Shown here: in pieces, positions 13,201 to 25,000 of the stretch
Numbering within the stretch: the first letter of the stretch is position 1
How the letters are laid out: every line of letters begins with the position of its first letter
Program-made: the position numbers and the translations under genes
Assembly (NCBI GenBank): GCA_004154925.1
Contig: QJNS01000202.1
Location: 86,534 to 150,533, forward strand
Direction: 5' to 3'
DNA length: 64,000 nt
From: Monosporascus cannonballus
Lineage: Eukaryota; Ascomycota; Sordariomycetes; Xylariales
Notes under the pieces: model-generated
The model's database searches: none
What the model was told of the DNA's origin: nothing
The model's input: only the letters and a program-made list of their open reading frames with translations

Positions 13201-13413
13201 AAATGCAATGCTGGATTGTACTTCTGTGCCCGAGGGTTCAATTTTGGTTGGCGCGGCTTCAGGGATAGTAACAGGTGTGGTAATGGGGCCACCGGAAACG
13301 ACCACCACCGTATGTGTCACACCATCACTTGCGACGGTAGTGCTTGTAATAGCTGTAGGATCTGGTTTGTCCACTGTTCCTTCCTCAATGGACGCCGGGT
13401 CACAGAGGTCAAG
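10209..13413 (-). pseudogene. Large modular secreted-type protein with Thr/Pro/Glu repeats and C-terminal Cys-rich domain; one in-frame stop; 5' end missing
   Basis: Two exons are clear: 13413-12627 and 12577-10209, joined by a 49-bp GC-AG intron, in frame for about 1,051 codons. An N-terminal Ser/Thr-rich region is followed by TET/EKP repeats. Next comes a cysteine-containing section, then a globular domain (about 11990-11200) with GCTS and SH residues exactly 15 apart, then short Thr/Gly repeats. The protein ends in a Cys-rich domain finishing RQMDC..(V)C, as in many large secreted fungal proteins. A single TAG at 10652-10650 interrupts that last domain, and the same frame stays open for 146 more codons. 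The upstream frame has no ATG. The exon begins after an acceptor ending TTGACAG, so at least one 5' exon, probably with the signal peptide, was not identified. It may be a recent pseudogene or a truncated but expressed protein. Function unknown. Confidence 0.7.
12578..12626 (-). other. GC-AG spliceosomal intron (49 bp)
   Basis: The minus strand reads CAG then GCAAGTATGT at the donor, a CTAATAC branch-like site, and an acceptor ending ACAAAG. A GT donor four bases later would put the downstream exon out of frame, while the GC donor keeps both long reading frames joined. GC-AG introns are a known minor class with this exact donor context. Confidence 0.75.
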
Positions 13414-14026
13414 CTGTCAACAATTAGTCTTTTTATACTTAAGATAATGTCGCAAAAGCGACGCCGCTATTTCGTGGCTAGCAATAGCGCTATATATGGT
13501 CAATTTGTTACCACGACAGATAAGCTAATAACGAGAATTGAATAATCGACAACCGACAAACAGCAATAATTAAGTATTCGATTCCTTCAAAAAAAAAGCC
13601 GCGTAGGTGAATAAGGAAGACAGTAAACGATATCATATACTGACCAGAGATTGTCTGACGAAATGGCAGAGAGGTTTTGCAACCGACAAACCTTCTACGC
13701 CATGGAAACCGCTTCCGATAGCGATAGACATAAGGCACGCCAGTTTGAGAACTCGCAGGAAAATCATCGCTCGCTCTTATGATCAGTGGTTTACTTGGTG
13801 TCAAAGTAGAAAAGATATAAAGATGATAGTCTTGATTTTTCGTAGGAAGCATAAGGATTATTTCGAGCTCGTAAAGTCCATCCAGGTTTATATACGCGTA
13901 GATGTTAAAAAAAGGGCTACCAGTTCGATCACCGAACTGAGGCTGCGTTCTTACTGTTCGATGTTGGCTCAATCATGATGCAGGGCCGAGAAACCACCCA
14001 ATCCTTCAACATGATATGTAACATAT
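13414..14026. other. Upstream region of the modular gene, 5' exon not resolved
   Basis: On the minus strand an intron acceptor ends at 13414, with an ACTAAT branch-like site just before it. A possible donor GTAACA lies near 13512, preceded by a hydrophobic reading frame, but no convincing signal-peptide exon could be fixed. The opposing open frames at 13508-13978 show no recognisable domain. Confidence 0.4.
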
Positions 14027-14265
14027 TGTCAGACCCAGCTGAAGTCGATCAAACAGCTAAGCCTTGGCTTAGTTTGATCACCTACTGAGACAAGGCTACT
14101 TTATGCACCCCCGGTATCTTTTCCTCTTAGCTACAGCTGTATTTACGTGTATAAAAGGAGGGTTCGCTACCCTTACCTTCTAGCTAGGACCTTGGAGAGG
14201 TCATGCAACCTTCAATATACCTTTTCTTCAGTTATATGCTTCTGTGTGTGATGCAGGGTCTCATA
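14027..14265 (+). repeat. Solo LTR-like element with 5-bp target duplication
   Basis: Starts TGTCAGACCC and ends GGGTCTCATA (imperfect inverted termini), flanked by CATAT at 14022-14026 and again at 14266-14270. It contains a hairpin at 14047-14079 and a TATA-like TATAAAAGGA near 14151. These are the features of a short LTR, copia-like in style. No internal retroelement sequence adjoins it, so it is a solo LTR. Confidence 0.65.
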
Positions 14266-14304
14266 CATATCTGCCTATGTATATCCAGCCTTTATCTACA
14301 CGGG

Positions 14305-14400
14305 TTTACACGGACGGTTCTATTATTATCGCCAACTGTGAGATCACAGCCCCCCACAGCCAGACAGGGCTAGGAAAGGAACGCATATAGATCCTAACTA
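14305..14400 (+). repeat. Dispersed repeat, copy 2
   Basis: The better preserved copy of the repeat at 9490-9575, sharing the same ordered blocks. It lies 40 bp beyond the solo LTR and just upstream of the ankyrin gene. Confidence 0.55.
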
Positions 14401-14771
14401 AAGCGCGTTAAGCAACAGTCGCTGATGCGACCCGTAAAAGGGGCTCGTGGCTCAGTGGAGCTAACAATTGATCATATAACACCAACACGTACGAGTAAGA
14501 GCTGTTGTCCCGTTGGTCGTAAAGGACGGATGGGATTGGCTGGCACGGACCTTTGCCGCCTGCCCCCAAAAAGTGCAGTTTCCCTCACCCTCTAAATTTT
14601 CCGACTCTGGACCTTCGACCCCAACTTAAACTGCTAACATCAAAAGAACAAATCCAAACAAGACATCCTTTTCCATAGGTCCAGAATCTCCAAAGGATCT
14701 AAACTGTTGGTTTTCACGCCGCAATCCTTTAATCTGTGGATTTACATCGATAAAAGCCACATTTGCATTCA

Positions 14772-15965
14772 ATGGAATCCCTAAAGGAGCGCCTTTGCCT
14801 CGTCCGCGAGCGGATAGCGCATATGGAAGCAAGCTACGACATAATCCGAAAGATTTACAAGAAAATGAAGCCTGAAGGTTATCAAAGGGTGCGCGACATA
14901 AAAGAGCAGAACGGCTGGTTCCCACCCTTGCCCCCAAGGCTTCCCTGGCCCGAATACGCCCTGGGAGCCGACCCGGTCGATCAGGATAAGGATTCTCTCA
15001 AGTTTTACCTCGCTTGCGAAATTGGCATCATGTCAGATGTCGTCTCGTTTATTGGCAAAAAAGGTCATTCCCCGAAACAGGCCGTCCGCCAATATGGCCT
15101 GGAACAGGCTTCTTTTGGTTGCAAGTCCGAAGTGGCGCGTTATCTGCTGGAGAACGGAACCCTGCTGCATAACAACTGCTTTATAAGATCAGTTAAAATC
15201 AAGAAGGCCCCATCCGGCGAAACAGATAAATACGTATACCTTTTCGACGAAGCAGACGGCGGGGATAATAAAGGTTTACTTACATCATTGTTGCAGGCCT
15301 TTATTAACGTGGGATCCTGGCATCCGAACCAACCCTGGGAGACTTACTGGAAATCTCCACGCATAGCTATCTGTACGCCGAAAGCCATAACCGACATCAC
15401 CCTTCTCAAGTTCCTTCTCGCCCATGGCGCTGATCCAAATGTTGGCAGCTTCGGCAAGACTAGCAGTACGAGTGGAGTAAACTTCGCCCTTGACCGGCAG
15501 TGCCCTGCGGTACTTAACGGTATCGTAGAAAAGTTCGATCCATCACTGGTCGACTTGCTTTTAAGGCACGGGGCCAGGCGAAATTGTGAAGGGCTTTACC
15601 TTTTGCACTTAATAGTCCAGCGGGAGAACCGAAATAATTTCGCAAAGTTGCGCCGCCCGCTCGCCCAGTTCTTGCTAGATCAGGGTCTGGCCGACGTTAA
15701 CGAGGCCAAGAAAATGCTGTGGAGGCATGAGGGTACGCGGTATTATATCCCTGGATCGTACGAAACCGAAACGCCTTTAACGCTCGCTTGTGCGGCGTCG
15801 GACTGGGAGTATGTCGAATGGTTGTTGGAGCATGGTGCCGACCCGGATGCACTGGATGGAAAGGCTTATAAAGAGCTATGGTGGTGCAACCCATACGATG
15901 GCCCTAATGATCCTTCCCGGCTAGCGAAGCTGGTCAGAAAGGTTCAAGAAAAAAGGCAAGGGTAG
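14772..15965 (+). CDS. Ankyrin-repeat protein
   Basis: A single open frame of 397 codons from the ATG at 14772; an in-frame stop lies at 14751-14753. An N-terminal charged, probably coiled segment (about residues 1-35) precedes a degenerate ankyrin array. Recognisable repeats include a VARYLLENG motif (about residue 120), LLKFLLAHGADPN (about 215), LVDLLLRHGA (about 260) and a C-terminal ETPLTLACA..YVEWLLEHGADPD repeat (about 335-360). Such proteins act by protein-protein contact, and the partner cannot be inferred. Base composition is normal and no RIP is evident. It lies between mobile-element remnants. Upstream exons cannot be excluded. Confidence 0.75.
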   Translation: MESLKERLCLVRERIAHMEASYDIIRKIYKKMKPEGYQRVRDIKEQNGWFPPLPPRLPWPEYALGADPVDQDKDSLKFYLACEIGIMSDVVSFIGKKGHSPKQAVRQYGLEQASFGCKSEVARYLLENGTLLHNNCFIRSVKIKKAPSGETDKYVYLFDEADGGDNKGLLTSLLQAFINVGSWHPNQPWETYWKSPRIAICTPKAITDITLLKFLLAHGADPNVGSFGKTSSTSGVNFALDRQCPAVLNGIVEKFDPSLVDLLLRHGARRNCEGLYLLHLIVQRENRNNFAKLRRPLAQFLLDQGLADVNEAKKMLWRHEGTRYYIPGSYETETPLTLACAASDWEYVEWLLEHGADPDALDGKAYKELWWCNPYDGPNDPSRLAKLVRKVQEKRQG

Positions 15966-16524
15966 GCTGAGGCTTATCGAACAAGTTCAAATAGCAGGTT
16001 GCTTATGGTTAACGGAATCCCTTGGTTTGCGCATTATCATCGAGCTGCAAGTTCTAAGAGGAGCTCCAGGGTTCTGGAAAGCAAAGATGCGTAGGTACAC
16101 TACATTTGCCATTGTTATTTCAAGTTTCTTCCGATGCCCATCTAAGCGATACAGTGATACGTTTACGAGCAAGATAGTGATACCTAGGTAACCATTATGA
16201 CCAGAGGTATCTCGCGATCCCCCCAATGCCCTTCTAGCAGGGACTTCATTGACTTCTCGGCGACTAGGTAGGTGGCCGTCGATGGTGGCAACTTCGCTTG
16301 TTGCACTTGTCGTGGAATAGGGGTATCTGTGTTAGTCATCAAGCTCCACAGCACCCGGAAGAACCTTATTCCGGCGCTCCCACAGTATATAGAGAGCTTC
16401 CTAGCTACCGCTCCTTGGAGCTCAATTCCAGTCAGACAATTATCACTTCCCACACTCTATGCAGCCTTTTCTCGCGATCAGCCTAACTGTGACAGCACTC
16501 GTACAAATCGGGTCTAATTAATCT
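15966..16524. other. Intergenic, no gene recognised
   Basis: Normal base composition. The open frames on both strands are short, overlap each other and show no domain. It forms the 3' flank of the ankyrin gene and ends at a solo LTR. Confidence 0.5.
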
Positions 16525-17016
16525 TGTGACGGCTAGGCGGTTTAATCAACTATTAAACCTTAGTCGTACGGGTTTATGTTAGCAGGAGTATCGTGGGATT
16601 CTGAGCAATGGATACAGTAACTGGTCACGTCTCGTAATACCAAGGGTATCTTGGGTAATGAAGTTATATTGCAAGCTAATGCTATCTAAACCATGGATCT
16701 AGCGAGTGTATATATCTTCACCGACTTACTGGCTCATCAGTGAGTTGATGATCGTCACGTGACCTGACCCACTTGGTCTTCTTGGCTGTTCCTCTTGCGA
16801 CCGTTTCTGGAGGCCGTAGCTTGCCAGGTCGTGGCACAAGGGCGCTTAGTCCTTGAGTGCCTTGAGCCCCTTCGAGTTTTTATCTCTGGCTCAACTGGCT
16901 CAAGGTGCCAAGAGCCCTGAGGGCTTTAAGCCGATCACGTGACTTGGTCCACGAATCGGGCCTAGCTTTCTTGTCCCAACCGTTCCTAGACCCGCTAAGC
17001 CTGTTGGGTCGTGACA
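16525..17016 (-). repeat. Solo LTR related to element B, with internal duplication; end uncertain
   Basis: The first ~90 bp (TGTGACGGCTAGGCGG onwards) match the LTR start of element B at 31638. A later block with a CACGTGACC/CACGTGACTTGG core occurs twice (about 16752-16840 and 16932-17016), each ending GGTCGTGGCACA or GGTCGTGACA. The element may therefore end at 16841 or 17016. It is much less RIPped than element B. No matching target duplication was found. The strand follows element B, which lies in reverse. Confidence 0.55.
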
Positions 17017-17379
17017 TACACTTGATGTCAGATGTGATACGGTAATCTGATAGTTGATATTGATTGGTCCGAAGGTACTGTCACAATAATAAGCTAAACC
17101 GAAATAGGGATAGTACGCATTCCTACCTGTGTTACTAGACATACCTTACAGGGTGAGTGTCGGCAGGTCCGTGTTTAAATTTAACCTTGCGGGCCTAATT
17201 TACCGTTTTGAAGACGGTATATAACCGTTTTTATCCCAGCGTTACAGCAATTTCTTTTTGCTAATAGTTGATGTTTTATTTTAAGTCGCATTATTCCAGG
17301 TTAAGAGAATCTATATAGTAATATTAAAATCTAACTATTTGAATTTTATTACAAAACCTTAATTCCCCCTAAGCTTAAC
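17017..17379. other. Transition from genic to RIPped sequence
   Basis: No gene seen. Composition drops to AT-rich from about 17160. The 5 bp TTAAC at 17375-17379 is the left target duplication of element A. Confidence 0.5.
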
Positions 17380-17765
17380 TGTTACGACCCGACAAGCTCC
17401 GGTCTCAAGAAACGGTCAGGCAGAAGCACACGGGCCACCTCCCGGGTCACGTAACGGTGATCACTGCCAAGCCAGTGATCATCAATGATCAAAGGTGATC
17501 CCAAGTGATCGTAATTATTACCAACGGCGTAATCACGAATAATTAAGCCAAAAGGAAAAGGATATATACGTTTATTAAATCCATAATTTAAATAACTTTA
17601 GCTTGTAATATTTATTAATACTAATCGTTTGCAATAAAGCATTTCCGGTATTAAAAGATATAATATAATTACTATATCTATTACTTAAATTCCTACGATA
17701 TTCCTGCTAACATAAACTCGTTAACTTAAGGTTTAATAATTAGTTAAACCTTATAGCTTGTTATA
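17380..17765 (+). repeat. Left (5') LTR of element A
   Basis: Begins TGTTACGACCCGACAAGC and ends GTTATA (from GTCACA). Partner of 31057-31443; the two are collinear throughout. Confidence 0.9.
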
Positions 17766-19345
17766 CGTTATAAACTTTTATTTAATAATACTATTAAACT
17801 TTAAGCAATACTTAATACTGTCAAGATGTCGACCAATATTTAAGAAACCCCTATTTAACAGTTTTAGGCTCGAATTCGGAAATTAGAATAAAAAATCCGA
17901 CAACTTAGGGTTACGCCACCTACCTAACCCTCTCTCGCCCGTATAAAGCCAAAAAAGCTAGAACCCTACGATGAAAAAGGTAACTTTCAGACTTTTTTAA
18001 CTTAGATACGAATTTACTTTTGCTTTTTAAACCTTAACGACCCAGCGGATATAATCCTAGCAATAAAAATATACCTAATAAAAAATGCAGTTAATTAATT
18101 TAAACCCATTATAAAAAATTTCCTAAAAATAAGAAAAACAAATAAGAAAGATTTTACTAACGAAATCTTTTTAACTTATATCAATTTTGAAAACAAAATA
18201 CGCGATAATTTTGGCAATCCGGATAAAAAACGATTAATAACTTAATAATTTTTATAACTTTAACAAAGAAAATTTGCATTTAAATACGCCGTAATTTTTA
18301 AAAATTTTGCGGTTAAGATAAAATAAAAAAACGATAAAGCTAATGCCTTTATCGATATATTTTATAAAGGATTAAAAAATAATATAAAAAATAAAATTAT
18401 TCGAATTAAACGATTAGTTGCTTTAAACCGGTATATTACAAAGGTAATTAAAATTAACAACCGATAATTTAAAAAACGATAAAAGAAAAAAGAACAATAT
18501 ATTTTATGTTCGGGATATAATAAATTTAACCAGAGGAAAAAACGAGACGTACTTTTTACTTCTTACGAAACGGCGCCAGAACCTATAAAACCTAACGTTA
18601 CCTACCAATAAAACTAGAGCCAGATTAAATGCTTTAATTACGGCAAAATAGGACATAAGGATTATAAATATAAAAAACTCAAAAAGTTATTATAAGATAA
18701 CTGGATTTCTATACCGGAAGGACAATTTAAAAATAATTAAGAAAACGATAATAAGGCTATTAATATAATCCAAGCCAAATATATATTAGATTTATAACAA
18801 AAGGTCCAACCAGGACGATTATAATAAAAAATTCGACAAGAAATACGAAAAATTAAAAAGCTAACTTGGTAGGCATTACGAACATAATAAGAAATACTAC
18901 AAAGATAATTATATAAATACCAAAATTAAACAGAAAAAATTTGTCCCGGAATACCTGATCGATACGGCAGAATATACGCTGTACATTATCGACGACGAGA
19001 ATATCCTAATTACGAGAAATAGAAATAATATATCCATATACGAATTACTCGCATATATTACAAAGGATTCGATTTTCCAAATTATACTAGGCATAATAAG
19101 AATAATAAGTAATAATATCGACAGCTTCGAACCATAACCCTAAGAAATATCCAGCAATTGGCCGAAATAAAAAGCTGGCTTAAAGGAAAATAATGCCCGC
19201 AAAAAACCTTTTTTATTATTACGGATAATATAATTACTAAACGAAAAAGGAATTAATTTAATATACGGTAAAAAAGCATTATTAAAAAGTTATTACGGAT
19301 TTTTATTTTTAATTAGTATTTATTATAAATCCTTACGAAAAAAAG

Positions 19346-19785
19346 TGTTACGTTCAGAAGGGACTCCACTAGGCCCAAAGGAGGCCCAGGAAGTTGGAGA
19401 CGTTCGGGATCTCCACCTTCCATCGGATAAACCTCGGGTCTCTGTCAATCTCCAAAAACACCAGGAAACTCGTGGACGACAGACACCATGGTCTTTCGAA
19501 ATCCCCAGAGACCATAAAAGATATGAAGGATAAAAAAGATAAGAAAGATATATAAGGTTTAGGTTTCTTATATAAATAGCCACTTACTTAGTTTTTCGTT
19601 CTTTAATTATTAATTTAAGCTTTTAGCCAGAAGTAATTGTACCGTTCTTTAATTAAAAGAGGAGTACTTTGAAATTTCCTTAACGAACATACTGAATCAT
19701 TTTTCGCCCTATTGTTACCTGCAAATCAAAACCTTTTTCGGATACTGCTCATACCTCCAGGTGGATGTATAACAGGTTCGTTATA
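19346..19785 (+). repeat. 5' LTR of element D
   Basis: Starts TGTTACGTTCAGAAGG and ends GGTTCGTTATA. Differs from the 3' LTR mainly by C/T and G/A changes. Confidence 0.95.
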
Positions 19786-19839
19786 TTTTGATAACTCCTT
19801 GATTAATAGCCGACGGATGATTCACCGCCCAGTTGGGGC

Positions 19840-22080
19840 ATGAGCTTTCCTGAACTTAGTGTAGACGATAGCACAGGACGACGTTCAGAAGACAGACAGT
19901 ACACACGATCCCCGTTATTGGCCAGGGAAGCGTCATTGACAAGACTTAACGATTTACCCCCTATTGAAGAAGTTTTCCAGCTAATTGACAATATGGCACC
20001 CCCTACTACTTGATCTCAAGGAGGCCCGTTATCCTCGCAACCCAGACAGCAACCTACCCCGGCCCCTAAGGACACCATTGAAGTCCAGGGAGAGGAGTCG
20101 GAAGAAGAAGCGGCTGAAGAAGAGGTTGAAGAAGAGTATGGGGCCGAAAGCCAGAAGAAAGAACTTACTGCGAAGGAGAAATTGAGTGCCCTAGCAGCAG
20201 AAGTCCGAACCCTGAGAGAAGAGAATGCTCGGCTTACAAAAGGAAAGAAGCCAGCTTTTCCTCAGTTTGGCTCCCCCAGAGGGCGAAGCCAAGGGGCCGG
20301 CTACCGACCCTTTTCGCTGGACCCAAGGCGAACGCAAGAAAGAGCCTCGACCTTGCCACTGTTCGGCGCAACTCGGACACGGGAAGGAGCCATTCCACCC
20401 CCTGGTTACTATGGAATGCCAGACGTCAAGGGCTATAAGCCAACTCCCCCCAAGCCCTACGACGGATCAGAGGACCCTGATGGATTCTTGGTTCAGGCAA
20501 GGCTTTACCTCAAGTTCTATAAGAATTCTCTGCCGGAGGAATATCAAAAAGTAATGGCCATCTCCTAACTGCTGATCGGACGAGTTCGCCAATGGTTCGA
20601 ACCCATCTTGACGGATTACCTCAAGAGATACCCAGAGGAATCCTCGGACCTTACCAACTACATCTTCAGCGATTACGAAAACTTTGAAAAAAGAATGCGC
20701 GCTTTGTTCGGCAATCCCGATAAGGAACAGGACGCTATCAAGCAGCTTCATCTTCTTCACCAAACCAAGTCAGCATCCGAGTACACGACAAAGTTCAACC
20801 GTTTGGCCGCCATTTCGAATCTACCAGAAAGCGCGTTGTTCTATCCTTATTATGATGGCCTAAAGCCTTAGGTCAAAGACGAGCTGTATATGGAACCTAA
20901 GACTGGATCCTTTGCAAAATACACAGACAAGGTTATTATCGCCGACCGACGAACCTTTGATCGGTATCTCGAGAAAAAGAGGACCGACAGACGAGGTAAC
21001 GATAAGAGCTCCAGCAGCCGAGCCAAAAAGGACAAGGGCAAGCCTCAAAAGGAAGCGAGTTCCGCTTCGAAGGAGCCCAAGAAAGACAAGTCCAAAGTAG
21101 AGTGTTTCAATTGTGGCAAAAAGGGGCATTTCAAGAGCGAGTGTCGCTCCCCCGCCAAGAGGAACTCCAAAAAGGGAGGAATTCCTCAACCCCAGAAGAA
21201 AGCCAGAGCGGCTGAATAAGAAACCGACAGTAAGGCAAAAGAGGAAGAGAAAGAAGTTAGCTCGACTTCCTTCCAGCCAGAATTCACTATTGCCACAACC
21301 ACTTAGATCTAGAACGACAACCCAGAGTACGAGGATTGTCTCATTTGCCAGGATTTTGAGGTTAGAGCCTGCAAGTACCATCCCGGACAGACGGCTTCCA
21401 GGATAGCCATAGAGCTAGGATGCCAGTGCCACCTTGATTCCCAGAAGTATGAGATGCACACAGAGGACGGTCAGCTTCGACCAAACATTAGCAGCCACGG
21501 ACAGTTGTCCCCAGAGCTCTGCGAGCTCCCAGAATGCACCATTCACAAGAAGACACCATCGGTGAACCCTTACGACCTACTACATTTTACTGCTTGTTAC
21601 CAGGACGATTATCTCATTCATCTCAGAGCCAAAGAAGACAATGACTTTTGGCCCGGATGGAATGATGAGACTCCCACCGAACCAGACGATGAGTGCCGAT
21701 GCACTGAAATTCCCCGATGGCCAGAATACCCTAGGTCTTGTTACTTACACCCCGAGTCAGAACGGAGTCAGAAGGTTATATCGCAAGGATGCCTGTGTTA
21801 CTCCCCGATGCTTTGCATCCAACACGAGCTCCTAGATATGGGAACACCTCCTTCGGAGATTTACCTCTTTGATCCCATGACTCGGGAGATACGGAACAAA
21901 AGGGTGAGCCAGGAAGAGAACCAGATTTTGAAGCCCCAGTGCAAGTACGGCAAGAAAACATGGTTCCGGTGCAAGAACGACCAGTGCACCAAACATGCTG
22001 TTAGAAAAGCTTGCGAATGGAGGCTCGCTCAAGTCGGAAACCATCAGAAATCAAAAAATTACAGAGGCCCTCGAAAGTAA
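19840..22080 (+). pseudogene. gag of element D, with zinc knuckle and Cys-rich extension
   Basis: A single frame runs from the likely ATG at 19840 to TAA at 22078-22080, broken by stops at 20011, 20566, 20869, 21217 and 21304. An acidic EEE-rich region and short coiled coil (about 20080-20250) precede the capsid-like domain (about 20430-20940). A basic region and a canonical CX2CX4HX4C zinc knuckle follow (about 21104-21145). Unusually, about 290 further codons follow the knuckle, with a CLICQDF..C..H..C.C cluster (about 21340-21435). This gag is long for the family. It overlaps pol at the candidate frameshift site. Confidence 0.85.
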
Positions 22081-22094
22081 GGCATCGAGGAGCC
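22053..22094 (+). promoter_or_regulatory. Candidate programmed -1 ribosomal frameshift signal
   Basis: The slippery heptamer A-AAA-AAT lies at 22053-22059 in the gag frame. A 6-nt spacer follows, then a stem with arms 22066-22074 (GGCCCTCGA) and 22085-22094 (TCGAGGAGCC, A91 bulged) around a 10-nt loop. Slipping back one base leads directly into the pol frame, while gag ends at 22080 inside the loop. Heptamer, spacing and stem match the classical -1 signal used by several gypsy elements and viruses. Confidence 0.8.
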
Positions 22095-25000
22095 CCAATC
22101 GACAAGACCTTATGCGAGGTAACGAAAGGAACGCGCAGCCAGATTGAGATCCCCCTCCGATATAAAGGCAAGGTGCTTAAGGCCATGATTGATTCCGGAG
22201 CAGAAGGCAATTTTATTTCCCCCGCAGCAGCGGAAAAACATCAGATTCCCTGGAAATACAAGCTAAAGTCCTACAAGTTGCGTACGGTAGACGGCAGCCT
22301 ATCCACCTACGAAAACGGACGAGTTCTTCGAGAAACGGAGGAACTCCCAGTGCAAATTCAAGGACACCAAGAACGCGTCTCACTGGACATCGCTGACATC
22401 TCCGGACACGACATTATCCTAGGAATGCCTTGGCTCTGTTCCAGCAACCCACGGATTGATTGGAAAAAGCGAACACTTTCCTGGGACGAGATGCCAGATA
22501 AAGATGATCGAGAAATTTGCTATGTCATCAAGGAAGTACGGGTTCCTGATCAGATCTTTACGGTACCTCCGGAGTATCAAGGATTTAAGAGACTATTTAA
22601 GGACAGAGAAGATCACGAACTACCGCCATACGGTTAATGGGACCACCGGATACCTATCAAAGAAGGGCATTATCCTAAGCTTCACAAGATTTACCACATG
22701 AACCCAGAAAAGTCAAAAGCTCTATGGAAAAGCATACAACTAGATCTGAAAAGAGGATACATTCAACCTTCCAACTCCCCTGCTGGATATCCAGTCCTCA
22801 TGGTACCAAAAACCAAGGATGGCAAACAAAGGATTGATGAGGACGGAGACCCTGTCTACCGAAGAGTGATCGACTATAGACAGTTGAATGACATCACGAT
22901 CAAGAACGGATATCCCCTAACTTTCATGAATACCCTGAAGGAAAATGCCAGCAAAGCCAAATGGTTCACGGCGCTTGATCTTCGCGATGGCTACTACCGC
23001 ATCAGAATGGCCAAAGGAGAAGAATGGAAAACGGCATTCAGGATAGTACATGGACTTTACGAATATAGAGTAATGCCTATGGGACTTACCAACGCTCCCG
23101 CCAGTTTCCAAAGCTTGGTAATGACCACCCTCCGACAATTCTTGGACAAATTCGTGTTTGTCTATCTTGACGATATCCTCATCTACTCCGAAACCCTAGA
23201 GGAGCACAAGAAACATGTCGCTCAAGTACTCAGAACTCTGGACGAAACCAATATTCGAGTCAACCCTACCAAGAGCATATGGCACACCCAGAAATTGGAT
23301 TTTTTGGGATTCACTTTCACACCAGGACAAATTCAAATTCAACGCTCCAAGTTGGAAGTAGTTAAGGACTGGCCCATCCCTAACAAGGCGACCGTTACAG
23401 ACATCCGACAGATCTTAGGATTTACGGGTTACGTACGCGGCCTAATCAAGGGATATGGAGACATAGTCAGGCCTTTGACGAAACTTACCACCAAGGAATA
23501 CGTTGGGAAAGAATTCGAGCTTCCAGAGGAAGCAAAAGAAGCGTTCCGGGAATTGAAAGAAGCAATTACCAGCGGACCTATCGTGAGGATGCCAAATCCA
23601 GACAAAACGAAACGACTGAAGACAGATGCTTCAGAGTATACCCTGGGCGCAGTTTTGGAACAGCAAGAAGGTAACGGCAAATGGTACTCAGTGGCATACT
23701 ACTCTAAAGCATTCCGAGATGCAGAACTTAGATACCAGATTTACGACAAAGAGCTATTGGCAATCATTAATGCTTTTAAGGAATGGGAACTTTTCTTCAG
23801 CGGAGCAAAAGAACCTTTCGATATTTACTTTGATCATAAGAATCTTACGCAATTTATGAAAGCCCAAGAGCTGAACAAACGACATGAAAGATGGTGGATT
23901 TTTCTGTCCAGATTTAACTTCAAGATACATCATATCAAAGGAAAGGAGAACATCCAAGCGGATATTCTCAGTTGCAGAGGAGATTACGATTCCAAAATTC
24001 CCAAAAGAAGCATGCAGATATTATAATACAATAAGGATAGAACTATATATCTGTGTGAGATAATGAAGAAACTAACCACCGAACTCTTGATACGGTTCCG
24101 GAATTCCTACGATGCAGAAGAACAGAAGGAAATCCAGCAGCTGAAAGGATAACCCAAAGATCAGCTACTGTATCATGGCAAAATCTATATTCCCAAGGAT
24201 CAATAAGAACAATTCGTAAAGGAATTCCATGAGGACCCACTGCATGGATACCAAGGAATCTTTAAGACCACCCGACGGCTGCAAGAAAAATACGACTTCC
24301 CTGAGCTACGCCGTATGGTCAAAACAACCATCAAGAACTGCAACGTTTGCAACAAGGCTAAGGCAGTACGCCATAAGCCCTACGGGCTACTGCAACCCAC
24401 CGACATTCCGGACAAAGCATGGAACACCATAGTTTGGGACTTTATCATTAGCTTACCTCCATTTAAAGACCTAGTCACCGGAGTCGAATACGACGGAATA
24501 TGGGTGATTGTTGACAGATTTACCAAATATGGGTACTTCTTACCTTTTAAAGGAAATGCAACGGCAGAACAATTGGCCTACGCTTTTATCAGACAATACC
24601 TTGACAAGCATGGGATACCTGAAAAGATTGTTTCAGACTGAGATACGCTATTTACTTCAAAATTCGGCACCAGCTTTTTTAAACAAATTGGTGCTAAACT
24701 TAAGTTCTCGATAGCGTATTATCCCTAGACGGATGGCCAAACCGAAAGATTGAACCAGACCCTAGAACAGTATTTGCGAAGTTACGTCAATTATCAGCAG
24801 GATAACTGGGTAGAACTTCTACCATTAGCACAGATCGCCTATAACATATCAGTTAACGAAGATATGGGCGTATCTTCTTATACAGCTGTGTACGGATACA
24901 ATGTAGAAACAGAACGACCCAAATAACCGCTTAATAAGGCACCAAAGATTGCTACGATTGCCCCAAGAGCAGAAACATTGACCACAGAGATCAAGACGAT

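Noticed and set aside
13508..13978. Opposing frames of 154 and 123 codons upstream of the modular gene
   Set aside because: No domain, both strands open at once, no confirmed splice link to the gene; only noted as possible 5' exon territory.
14626..14937. 103-codon minus-strand frame
   Set aside because: Overlaps the start of the ankyrin gene on the other strand; no domain.
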